Source of the DNA: UBA2779 sp965232165
GTDB lineage: Bacteria > Spirochaetota > Spirochaetia > DSM-2461
Assembly: GCA_965232165.1 (NCBI GenBank)
Contig: CBDDOY010000002.1
Location: 620,001-684,000 of the forward strand
Reading direction: 5' to 3'
DNA length: 64,000 nucleotides
This document shows positions 1 to 7,589 of this stretch, piece by piece. A model generated the notes under the pieces. The model was not told where the DNA came from, ran no database searches, and saw only the letters and a program-made list of their open reading frames with translations. Each line of letters opens with the position of its first letter. The first letter of the stretch is position 1. Position numbers and translations under genes: made by a program.

Positions 1-327
1 ATTGATCGGCATAGACGGTATGAACCTTAACAGCATTAAGGGCACCTCTAAAAAACAGCTTCAGGAAATTGACGAAGAAATTTCTGTCGATACAAGGCGG
101 CAAAAGCTAAGGGCGTAGCTTAAGCTTAGTTGAGTATTTTGACAACGCAGTAGCGGCAGAAAAGATCGAGTCAAGAACTAAATGGGTTTTTTAGAGGTGC
201 CCTTAATTCTTTGTCCCCCGTTGTCAGCGTGATTAGCATTGGACCGCCAAGTGCTTATCGGGACAATTCTGAAGAGTTCCATAGAAACATTTTAATGATT
301 TTCAACAAACCGGTTAGGACCACTTGA
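1..327 (+). pseudogene. 3' end of an unidentified gene interrupted by a MITE
   Basis: The frame starting at base 2 is open to the left window edge and reads LIGIDGMNLNSI before entering the MITE at 40. If the MITE and one copy of its TTAA target duplication are removed, the same frame continues as NSLSPVVSVISIGPPSAYR and on to a TGA at 325-327. As it stands, translation runs into the MITE and stops at a TAG near 118, replacing the native tail of about 40 residues with MITE-encoded ones. The product is not recognised, and most of the gene lies outside the window. The in-frame reconstruction is seen directly; that it was a functional gene is inferred. Confidence 0.6.
40..202 (+). mobile_element. 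MITE, GGGCACC family, copy 1
   Basis: Non-coding element of about 163 bp with terminal inverted repeats GGGCACCTCTAAAAAAC / GTTTTTTAGAGGTGCCC. It is flanked by a 4-bp direct repeat TTAA (36-39 and 203-206). The internal sequence matches the copies at 7151 and 48004 closely. It carries no transposase, so it must be moved in trans. It interrupts a reading frame (previous entry). Confidence 0.85.
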
Positions 328-384
328 CAAACAGCCGTTCAATGATTAATCTCAACGGAATTGCTTATAAACAGGAGGTGTCTT

Positions 385-1080
385 ATGAAAAGAGCGGTTC
401 TTCTCACATCATTCATTAGTGCGCTCACATTGAGTATTTTCGGCTTGGAAGAAAAAGGAAAGGCGGCAATATATACGTCCAATTCCCAGATCATCCAGAC
501 TGACGAAATTGCCGTGAATTTTGGTAAGAAATGGAATGTCACCGTTATCATGGACGATGGAGAACGGATTAAAAGCAATCTCGTCATCAATGACATCAAA
601 AGATTGGAAGTCATTAAATGGGACAATGAGGAAGAGTGGTGGATTGAAGGCAAAGTCATCCTGCAGAGCGAAGCAGAAGGGGAGGAAACTGATAATGCCC
701 CTAATGACTCCGAATCGGCCGTCCCGAGTCCCAATGGCCCGGAATTCATGATCATCGCCAATCCGGATAGTTTATTTCAGCGGGATGGGAACTACGTCGT
801 GTATAAAAAATATGATCCAATCAACAATGAACTCGTCGGCAACCGTATATGGAGCAAGTCCATCGTATCGGTGGAATTTGGCGCCAATACCGGCAGTTAC
901 AAGGTTGATTCATTGGGACATAAGTTCAGCCCTGATTATATATACAGTCCTTACACAGGGGAAAAGATGGAGTTCGGCAACAGCAGCGGCCGTTTCAAGG
1001 TCGATTCGAGTGGCAACAGGTTCAACCCGGAGTATATCTTCAGTCCCTACACGGGCGAGAAGATGGAACTCGGCAAATAG
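385..1080 (+). CDS. exported hypothetical protein with a C-terminal tandem repeat
   Basis: Protein of 231 aa. The ATG at 385 is chosen over an upstream TTG at 361 because a strong ribosome site (AGGAGGTG) lies just before it and the N terminus then becomes a clean signal peptide (MKRAVLLTSFISALTLSIFG). The N-terminal half (about residues 25-110) contains DDGERIKSNLVINDIKRLEV, which resembles a small beta-rich domain. The last 60 residues hold two copies of a repeat of about 27 aa with the core KVDSxGxxFxPxYIxSPYTGEKMExG, each with a YTGEKM box. The function is not recognised; it probably acts in the periplasm or outer envelope. It stops 7 bp before the aminotransferase gene, so the two may be cotranscribed. 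Confidence 0.75.
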   Translation: MKRAVLLTSFISALTLSIFGLEEKGKAAIYTSNSQIIQTDEIAVNFGKKWNVTVIMDDGERIKSNLVINDIKRLEVIKWDNEEEWWIEGKVILQSEAEGEETDNAPNDSESAVPSPNGPEFMIIANPDSLFQRDGNYVVYKKYDPINNELVGNRIWSKSIVSVEFGANTGSYKVDSLGHKFSPDYIYSPYTGEKMEFGNSSGRFKVDSSGNRFNPEYIFSPYTGEKMELGK

Positions 1081-1087
1081 CCTGTTT

Positions 1088-2455
1088 ATGAACTCTGCTC
1101 CAAGCAACTATGTGTTCTACCGTAATCAGCACTGGAACTATCCGAGGATTACTCACGGCAACGGTATTTATCTTTACGATGACACAGGAAAATCCTATAT
1201 TGATGCCTGTTCAGGAGCCGCAGTCGCCAATATAGGCCATGGGAACAAGGAAGTTGCCGCTTTTGCCAAAGACCACATAGAACGCATCGCCTTCACACAC
1301 CTTACACGCTGGACCGTTGACTCCATTGAGAGCTGCGCTGCGGCAATAGCGGAATGGACTCCCCCCAATCTCAATCATATTTATTTCGTTTCAGGCGGGT
1401 CGGAGGCCGTTGAAACCGCATCGAAGATGGCGCGGCAGTATTTCGTGGAACGCGATGGATTAGATTCGACGAAATGGAAGATCATTTCCAAATGGAACGC
1501 CTATCACGGAAGCACACTGGGATCGCTCTCCTTAACCGGTATGCTTAAACGACAGCGGCCATTCTCTCCAATGCTGATAAATTTTCCTAAAATACCCCAA
1601 TTCTATCACTATCGCAACACTTGGGGCTGCGCAACGCTGGAACAAACCAGCATAAGAGCCGCCCAGTCATTGGAAGAAGAACTGCTCCGGCAGGGTCCTG
1701 AAAACGTTGCCGCATTCATTACCGAGCCCATTGTCGGCGCCGCCGCACCGGGGGCCCACCCGACGAAGATATATTTCGACATGGTGAGGGATATCTGCAC
1801 AAAATACGATATACTGCTCATCGTCGATGAAGTCATGTCCGGATTCGGGCGTACAGGAAGAAATTTCGGCTCCGATCACTTCGGGGTCCAGATAGACATC
1901 ATGACCACGGCAAAGGGTATGTCCTGCGGCTACACCCCAATCGGCGCCGCTATCGCGTCGGACAAGGTCTTTGAAACCATCATGCTGAAGGGCTCCGGCG
2001 AGTTCATTCATGGCCATACCTATGCCGGCAACCCCCTCTCCTGCGGCATAGCAGGCAAGGTATTGGAGATTATCAAACGGGAGGATGGGGTTAGCAATGC
2101 CGCCGTTCAGGGGGATTACCTTCTTTCAAAGCTGAATTCCTTGTCTGCGAATCCCATTGTCGGCGACATTAGGGGCCTGGGGCTGATGCTTGGTATAGAA
2201 CTCGTCAAAGACAAGGTTTCGAAGACACCGTTTGAATCCAGCCGGAAAGCCGGTAACCTCGTAACGGAGATTGGACTGGAGGAAGGCATCGTTCTTTACC
2301 CCGGCGGAGGAACCCTCGATGGCACGCTTGGCGACCACTTTCTTCTCGCTCCGCCAATCATTATTACCCGCAGGGAAACTGATGAACTATTCAAACGGCT
2401 TGAAAAAACTCTGCATCGAAGCGCCGAGCTGCTACTCGCAATTAATACAGCCTGA
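1088..2455 (+). CDS. class III PLP-dependent aminotransferase
   Basis: Protein of 455 aa. The open frame extends upstream to 785, but that part overlaps the previous gene and has no family similarity. The family-like sequence begins at the ATG at 1088, giving MNSAPSNYVFYRNQHWNYPR. Hallmarks of fold-type I class III transaminases are visible: VSGGSEAVETASKMARQY (cofactor phosphate region), the DEVMSGFGRTG motif with the aspartate that contacts the PLP ring, and the Schiff-base lysine in TTAKGMSCGYTPIGAA. The C terminus has the usual small domain ending in LFKRLEKTL. Length is normal for omega-amino acid:pyruvate or similar aminotransferases. The substrate cannot be told from the sequence. It converges on the fucose kinase gene. 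Confidence 0.9.
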   Translation: MNSAPSNYVFYRNQHWNYPRITHGNGIYLYDDTGKSYIDACSGAAVANIGHGNKEVAAFAKDHIERIAFTHLTRWTVDSIESCAAAIAEWTPPNLNHIYFVSGGSEAVETASKMARQYFVERDGLDSTKWKIISKWNAYHGSTLGSLSLTGMLKRQRPFSPMLINFPKIPQFYHYRNTWGCATLEQTSIRAAQSLEEELLRQGPENVAAFITEPIVGAAAPGAHPTKIYFDMVRDICTKYDILLIVDEVMSGFGRTGRNFGSDHFGVQIDIMTTAKGMSCGYTPIGAAIASDKVFETIMLKGSGEFIHGHTYAGNPLSCGIAGKVLEIIKREDGVSNAAVQGDYLLSKLNSLSANPIVGDIRGLGLMLGIELVKDKVSKTPFESSRKAGNLVTEIGLEEGIVLYPGGGTLDGTLGDHFLLAPPIIITRRETDELFKRLEKTLHRSAELLLAINTA

Positions 2456-2492
2456 GTCATGGACAGCCCTAAAAAAATCGCTCAAGATGCCC

Positions 2493-3980
2493 TCATGTTA
2501 AATACTCCAGAAAGGCTGTCACATACCTGCCGAGTCCCTCAATAGGAGCCTTTTCCACCGGCCTTTTATCCAGATTCACCCTGTTTCCCAGGGATTCCAC
2601 ACTTACCTGCTCCACGAGGGCCTTCACGGTGAGAGCGGCTCCAAAGCTGGTGGCCTCGTCTAATGAGGTGAGAAATAGGGGATTGTTCGGCAAAAGGGAG
2701 CCGAGTAAAGCCCTGTAGCTGCTGTTATAACGGAATCCCCCCTCGATAAATACTTCTGTGCCGTCCTTCAGCCCTACCCTTCGTAATGCGATCAGAGTCT
2801 GAATCGCCAAGGATAGATTAGCCAGGGCGAAACCGCCTTCATAGTCATCAAAGGCCCTCGGCCATCGCCGTCCAGAGATGACATCATCCACATTGTAGAT
2901 GATGCCCTCATCAAGAATTCTGGCCACAGAATCTGGAAACTGCCCGCTTCCTGGGACGATGGAAGGCAGAAGAAATCGATCACAACAGGCCAGAATATCG
3001 GTATACAGAGCGGCATCATAAACCGGCCAGTCATTTCGATTGTGATGCTTCATGAGTGTTTCGGCATAGACCGAATATTCCAGGCCGCCAAGGAATATGG
3101 ATGTTTTGATAGGTTTACCCCTGAATGAGAGATTATAAAACACCATCTTACCCAATTCATCTGCTTCAAATTTCACCTTTTCGACCGGATGCATAGCCAC
3201 ACACCAGGTGCCGGTAGAATTTAGTATGAAATCCCCGTCATGTTTAATCAGGTAGGGCAGAAGAGAGGAATTGGAATCGTGGATGCCGAGGGTAACCGCC
3301 GTATCGGTTGACAGACCTGTGATATCTACAGTCTGCGCCGATAGGGTTCCCAGCCTCTCTGCCGATAAACCCGGCTTGGCGGGCAGCATTTCTCTCACCC
3401 CCAGAACATCGGCCACATCCGACCAATCCCATCTCTCATAATCCCAGAGATAGGTATGACAGCCGACATAGGTGATATCCGCGGCTATCTTTCCTGTGAG
3501 TATGAAGCCGAAGTACTGCGGATAGAACAAGATATGGGTTGTTCGTGCGAATTCCTGAGGCCAACGTTTTTTTAAATACCAGATGAGTTTGCCGTTATTG
3601 ATCAGGGGCTTAATCTCGGCAGTCGCAGTGCGGCGCTGAATCTCCGCAGGATCGCCCACATCCCGCCAGAAGCCCTCATGAACGGCGGAATCAACCTCGT
3701 TAGTGTAATCCACCGTCGGCACGCTGGGCTTTCCGTCTTTATCGAGACAGACCAGTGCGGCCCCGTGAGTGCTCACCGCAATGCCCTCAATGGGATGACG
3801 AGCCCCGAGAATCTTAAGCTGCGCCAGCATCCACTGAGAAACAGCCTCAATGTCTTCGACCAATAGCCCATTCTGATTCAAAGAGTCAAATTCCCGCTTC
3901 AAGAAGGCGACAGGCCGCAGTTCTTCGTCATAGACGGTGATCTTCTTATTGGTTTTCCCTATGTCAATTACGGCGTACAA
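2493..3980 (-). CDS. FGGY-family carbohydrate kinase, probable L-fuculokinase
   Basis: Protein of 495 aa that phosphorylates a ketose, most likely L-fuculose, in L-fucose catabolism. The N terminus MYAVIDIGKTNKKITVYD is the FGGY phosphate-binding segment. GIAVSTHGAALVCLD and DYTNEVD lie in the first ATPase lobe, TLGIHDSNSSLLPYL carries the catalytic aspartate region, and FIEGGFRYNSSYRALLGSLL plus TSFGAALTVKAL are typical of the C-terminal lobe. Translation starts at a TTG at 3980, which is where the family N terminus begins. The gene starts 6 bp after the fucI stop codon on the same strand, so the two form an operon. Substrate assignment rests on this context; related kinases act on rhamnulose and xylulose. 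Confidence 0.82.
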   Translation of the reverse strand: MYAVIDIGKTNKKITVYDEELRPVAFLKREFDSLNQNGLLVEDIEAVSQWMLAQLKILGARHPIEGIAVSTHGAALVCLDKDGKPSVPTVDYTNEVDSAVHEGFWRDVGDPAEIQRRTATAEIKPLINNGKLIWYLKKRWPQEFARTTHILFYPQYFGFILTGKIAADITYVGCHTYLWDYERWDWSDVADVLGVREMLPAKPGLSAERLGTLSAQTVDITGLSTDTAVTLGIHDSNSSLLPYLIKHDGDFILNSTGTWCVAMHPVEKVKFEADELGKMVFYNLSFRGKPIKTSIFLGGLEYSVYAETLMKHHNRNDWPVYDAALYTDILACCDRFLLPSIVPGSGQFPDSVARILDEGIIYNVDDVISGRRWPRAFDDYEGGFALANLSLAIQTLIALRRVGLKDGTEVFIEGGFRYNSSYRALLGSLLPNNPLFLTSLDEATSFGAALTVKALVEQVSVESLGNRVNLDKRPVEKAPIEGLGRYVTAFLEYLT

Positions 3981-3986
3981 GGTAAT

Positions 3987-5789
3987 CTATCTGTATATCG
4001 GGCCAAAATTTGCGCAAGCACGAAAGTCGGAACCCTCACTGTCCATGCCGAAATGCTTCCACACAGCGGGGCGGAATATATTCTTCTCATCGACATTATG
4101 CATGGAAACAGGTATGCGAAGCATGGAAGCCAATGTAAGAAGATCCGCTCCGATGTGACCACAGCAGATGGCCCCATGATTAGCACCCCATGCCGCCATC
4201 ACCTCGTAGACACCTTTGAAATTCCCTGCACCGGTGAGTCGGGGAGAAAACCAGGTAGTCGGCCAGGTGGGGCTGGTGCGCTCATCGAGGGCATCATGCA
4301 CAGATTCAGGAATTTCGACAGTCCATCCTTCGGCAATCTGCAAGACAGGACCCTGCCCCTTCACGAGGTTCAGGCGGCTCATGGTACAGGGCATTCCGCC
4401 CCTGGTACGAAAATCTGTAGAAAAGCCTCCGCCCTTAAAGTACCCGAGATCTGCCGGACAAAACAGGGTGGACGCAAGAGAAGCATCCACCTCATCCTCT
4501 CTGATTTCCCAGAAAGGTTTTATGCAGGGTCTGCCATCCATGCTCATCTCCCCGCCGCCGTCCAGGCAGGCGGAGCCGGAATTGATGAGATGGATGAGGC
4601 CGCCTGCGGCTTCACTGCCCAGCCTATGGCCTGTTACCCGTTCCACGGCATCAGGGCTCCAATAAGTGCGCACATCGCTGAAGATCTGGGCGGTATTCGT
4701 TAGGAGGTGCCCCAAAAGCATGGAAACCCCATTCAGGGCATCATTCTCGGTAGCCATGATATAGGGCTGCCGCAGACCATTCCAATCAAACGAGGAGTTA
4801 AGCATGGTTTCCATGAAGTCTCCATTGGCCCGCCAATCGGTCCAGTGCCGCTGTCCCTGGAACCCTGCGGCGATAGCATTCTTTCCATGAGCCTCTTCGC
4901 CATAACCACTCTCGGCGAGTCGGGGACTGCCGCTCATCAAGTCTTTGATGATGAGAGTCATTTTCACTGATTCATCCCACTCCGCCTCTTTTTGTTCGTT
5001 ACCGTGCCTGACATCGGCCGTATTGGGGTCCCGTCCGATCCTTATTTTCTTTCTAACCCAGTCCCGGGCCAGCTCATATTCCTCCCTGTCAAATATATTC
5101 TTGTCGATTCGCCGGGCGATTTCACTCATGTCAACATATTCGCTGCGCATTCCTAAATAATCCTGGAAGAAGTCTTCATCGACGATGCAGCCGGCAATGC
5201 CCATCGACACCATTCCAACGGACAGATAGCTCTTACCTCGCATGGTGCCAGCAGCCGTGGCGGTCCGGGCGAAACGGAGTATCTTCTCCCTTACATCCTC
5301 GGGAATTTCTGTGTCATCCGAATCCTGAACATCGCGGCCATAGATGCCGTAGGCCGGCAAACCCTTCTGGGCATGAGCAGCGAGAACGGCGGCAAGGTAT
5401 ACCGCACCGGGGCGTTCGGTCCCATTAAAACCCCACACCGCCTTAGGCGTGCGGGGATCCATATCCATGGTCTCCGAGCCATAGCACCAGCAAGGCGTAA
5501 CGGTGATGCTTGCCCCAACGCCGCTGCGTTCGAATTTCGCCTGGCAATCAGCCGCCTCCCTTACTCCGCCAATGCAGGTATCGGCTATCACACATTCCAA
5601 GGGACTGCCATCGACATATCTGAGGCTTTCCCCGATAAGTGCTGCTGCGGCCTTGGCCATAGTCATAGTTCTTTTCTCCAGGCTTTCTCTGACTCCTCCC
5701 AAACGCCCGTCTATCGTTGGACGAATACCAATCTTCGGCCTGTTGCCGCAATAACGCCACTGTCCCGTTTTTACTTCACTGAATGACAA
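3987..5789 (-). CDS. fucI: L-fucose isomerase
   Basis: Protein of 600 aa, the usual length for FucI, which converts L-fucose to L-fuculose (EC 5.3.1.25) in the cytoplasm using Mn2+. The N-terminal segment PKIGIRPTIDGRLGGVRESL is characteristic. The interior motifs GSETMDMDP, GFNGTERPGAVYLAA, GKSYLSVGMVSMGIAGC and EYVDMSEIARRID include the acidic metal and active-site residues of the family. The start is a TTG at 5789 preceded by a G-rich ribosome site (GGGGGAATGA). It is followed after 6 bp by the FGGY kinase, giving a two-gene fucose operon. No transporter or regulator for fucose is visible next to it; upstream lies repeat-rich, gene-poor DNA. Confidence 0.93.
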   Translation of the reverse strand: MSFSEVKTGQWRYCGNRPKIGIRPTIDGRLGGVRESLEKRTMTMAKAAAALIGESLRYVDGSPLECVIADTCIGGVREAADCQAKFERSGVGASITVTPCWCYGSETMDMDPRTPKAVWGFNGTERPGAVYLAAVLAAHAQKGLPAYGIYGRDVQDSDDTEIPEDVREKILRFARTATAAGTMRGKSYLSVGMVSMGIAGCIVDEDFFQDYLGMRSEYVDMSEIARRIDKNIFDREEYELARDWVRKKIRIGRDPNTADVRHGNEQKEAEWDESVKMTLIIKDLMSGSPRLAESGYGEEAHGKNAIAAGFQGQRHWTDWRANGDFMETMLNSSFDWNGLRQPYIMATENDALNGVSMLLGHLLTNTAQIFSDVRTYWSPDAVERVTGHRLGSEAAGGLIHLINSGSACLDGGGEMSMDGRPCIKPFWEIREDEVDASLASTLFCPADLGYFKGGGFSTDFRTRGGMPCTMSRLNLVKGQGPVLQIAEGWTVEIPESVHDALDERTSPTWPTTWFSPRLTGAGNFKGVYEVMAAWGANHGAICCGHIGADLLTLASMLRIPVSMHNVDEKNIFRPAVWKHFGMDSEGSDFRACANFGPIYR

Positions 5790-5818
5790 TTCATTCCCCC
5801 TTGTTACTATTCACTGGC

Positions 5819-5876
5819 CGCAACCCTTCGGCCCGGGCATTTCGCTTCAATGCCCTGCCCTGGCAGCCTGTTAACT
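5819..5876 (-). repeat. dispersed repeat R, copy 1 (in the 5790-6217 gap)
   Basis: Reverse strand reads GTTAACAGGCTGCCAG...GGCATTGAAGCG...CCGAAGGGTTGC, matching four other places in the window (7331, 16668, 40353 reversed, 61853). No convincing gene is visible in the surrounding 5790-6217 stretch. A short palindromic run (CTGTCTGTCTGCAGCAGGCAG-like) lies around 5890-5910. The repeat looks like an intergenic, non-coding element of unknown origin. Confidence 0.6.
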
Positions 5877-6217
5877 CGATCTTTTCCGCCTGTCTGTCTG
5901 CAGCAGGCAGGCCGTTACGATGTTGTCAACATGCTCACGCTGCCTATAAGCTGCGCTTGAGCTTCTGCCGCCTTGTATCGAATTGCCTGCAGGCAGGCGG
6001 AAAACCTCTTCGTCAACCTCCTGAAGTGGTTTTTTAGCTATCCTTATTTTAGGGGAGGAGGAGCCCCCGGCAATACGAACAAGCCGCCAGAAGAAACGCT
6101 GTAATTGTGAACGCCGTTACAGTAATGGGTTCCGTCCGCTCGATTAAAACCCGTTTGTTCAGGCTGTTCATATCGCTTAACTCTTGTGATGCATATTATC
6201 AATGACTGGTCTTATTG

Positions 6218-6277
6218 TTCAAGGGCCCGCGCTTCATAGCTATGATGAGTTTTGATTTTTGAATTATGAGTTCTGAG
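6218..6277 (+). repeat. direct repeat flanking the pheS fragment, left copy
   Basis: Sequence TTCAAGGGCCCGCGCTTCAT followed by AGCTATGATGAGTTTTGA recurs at 7078-7130 with a few changes. The two copies bracket the broken pheS fragment in direct orientation. Confidence 0.65.
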
Positions 6278-6289
6278 AACCGGTTTTTT

Positions 6290-6980
6290 CGGAAATGAGA
6301 GGCATCGGTCGCCTCACAGCGGAAAACCTTCCCCGGTGCGACAAATTTAAAGGGCGGGGTTTTCCTTTCCATGCCTCTAATCTGAATCGTGGAGGTGTGT
6401 GTGCGAAGCAGGTGTTTCATGTCCTTGAACCAGAAGGTGTCCTGCATGTCCCGGGCCGGATGGGTTTCGGGTATGTTTAGAGCGGTGAAATTGTACCAGT
6501 CATTCTCAATGTGGGGGCCATCGGGGATATCGAAACCCATGGAGAGGACTATGTCTTCCAATTCCCGCTGTACGATGGTAACCGGATGCAAACCCGATTC
6601 TCTAACGGATTTTGCCCTCAAAGATTCGCGCATGGTGATGTCTGTCCAGTCGGCGGAGAGCTGGTCGTCTATCATTCTTCTTTCGAGGTCCAAAGCTGTT
6701 TTCTCCAACTGCACCGTCAGGCTGTGTTCAATTTATTAGCAGCTTGCCCTAAAACTTTGCGCTCCTGGGGAGATTTGGTATTCAGTGATTTGAGTATGAT
6801 GCCGAGTTCCCCCTTCTTGCCCAGGAATCGGGCCTTAAAGTCGGCGAGTTTGGCATCATTGTCCACTTCCTTGAGTGTGGTATTGAAGCTTTTTTTTAAT
6901 TGTCTCAGTTTTTCTATCATATTGACATCTTTTGCCGCATAAGCCGGCTTTGGAGATATTTCTTTACAATGAGATAACAA
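6290..6980 (-). pseudogene. pheS: phenylalanyl-tRNA synthetase alpha subunit fragment (frameshifted and truncated)
   Basis: Two reading frames together give the N-terminal part of PheS. Frame one (6717-6980, likely start MIEKLRQLKK near 6920) has the coiled-coil tRNA-binding arm with FKARFLGKKGELGIILKSL. Frame two (6714 down to about 6290) has HPVTIVQRELEDIVLSMGF, ENDWYNFTALNIPETHPARDMQDTFW, LLRTHTSTIQIRGM and GKVFRCEATDASH. A one-base deletion (or two-base insertion) near 6716 separates them. Similarity stops right after ATDASH, about 60 percent into the protein, where the next family motif (HxPMFHQxEG) is missing and repeat DNA begins. The fragment cannot make an active synthetase, so an intact pheS must exist elsewhere. 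Confidence 0.88.
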
Positions 6981-7077
6981 TACCCCTGGGAGGGCCTTGT
7001 TAGAAGGGGTGAAAGATAAAGGGCGAATACACGCTCCGAGTAGTCATATTGCTATAATAGAAATTCGATAAAAAAAA

Positions 7078-7130
7078 TTCAAGGACCCGCGCCTCATAAC
7101 TATGATGAGTTCTGATTTTTAAGTTCTGAG
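7078..7130 (+). repeat. direct repeat flanking the pheS fragment, right copy
   Basis: TTCAAGGACCCGCGCCTCAT followed by AACTATGATGAGTTCTGA, the partner of 6218-6277. Between the pheS fragment and this repeat (6981-7077) no gene is visible. Confidence 0.65.
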
Positions 7131-7150
7131 GCTCTGCTGTACACAATAGA

Positions 7151-7315
7151 GGGCACCTCTAAGAAACAGCTTTAGGAAATTGACGAAGAAATTTTTTGTC
7201 GATACAAGGCGGCAAAAGCTAAGGGCGCAGCTTAAGCTGCGTGAGCATTTTGACAACGCAGTAGCGGCGGAAAAGTTCTGAGTCAAGAACTAAATGGGGT
7301 TTTTTAGAGGTGCCC
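7151..7315 (+). mobile_element. MITE, GGGCACC family, copy 2
   Basis: 165-bp element with terminal inverted repeats GGGCACCTCT / AGAGGTGCCC and a 4-bp target duplication TAGA (7147-7150 and 7316-7319). The right half is repeated at 16577-16652 because the following giant-gene locus is duplicated from a point inside this MITE. Confidence 0.85.
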
Positions 7316-7330
7316 TAGATCACTAAATGA

Positions 7331-7375
7331 GGCGCAAGGCATTGCAGCGGAAAGCCTGGCCCGAAGGGTGCGCCC
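7331..7375 (+). repeat. dispersed repeat R, copy 2
   Basis: GGCGCAAGGCATTGCAGCGG followed by AAAGCCTGGCCCGAAGGGTG; same element as at 5819, 16668, 40353 and 61853. It lies in the 3' flank of the first giant gene. The stretch 7316-7589 otherwise holds the hairpin at 7441 and a possible 92-codon frame that I do not call as a gene. Confidence 0.6.
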
Positions 7376-7440
7376 AGATATTGATTTTCAAGCGGCCCTC
7401 TAACTGAAACCCCGGCCAATTCTGCATCGCCGATAAAATC

Positions 7441-7474
7441 GAATATTTTGACCGCATTCGCGGTCAAAATATTC
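7441..7474 (-). terminator. perfect 15-bp hairpin downstream of giant gene copy 1
   Basis: GAATATTTTGACCGC, 4-nt loop, then its exact complement GCGGTCAAAATATTC. It lies about 115 bp after the stop codon of the giant gene and is exactly conserved downstream of the second copy (16778). It could be a transcription terminator or a DNA cruciform of the kind found downstream of DGR variable regions. There is no long T-run after the stem, so a simple rho-independent terminator is uncertain. Confidence 0.6.
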
Positions 7475-7589
7475 ACACCTTCCCGGCGTTCCAGTCTCTC
7501 CAGCCGTTTCGGCCTCATCCTTCGGCCTTTTCGGCTGTTTCGGCTGGAACGGCCTCCTCCTTCTCCGACTGTCGTGCTGCCGGATGCTT

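Noticed and set aside
785..1087. Extended N terminus of the aminotransferase frame
   Set aside because: It overlaps the upstream gene in another frame and lacks family similarity; the ATG at 1088 fits the family start.
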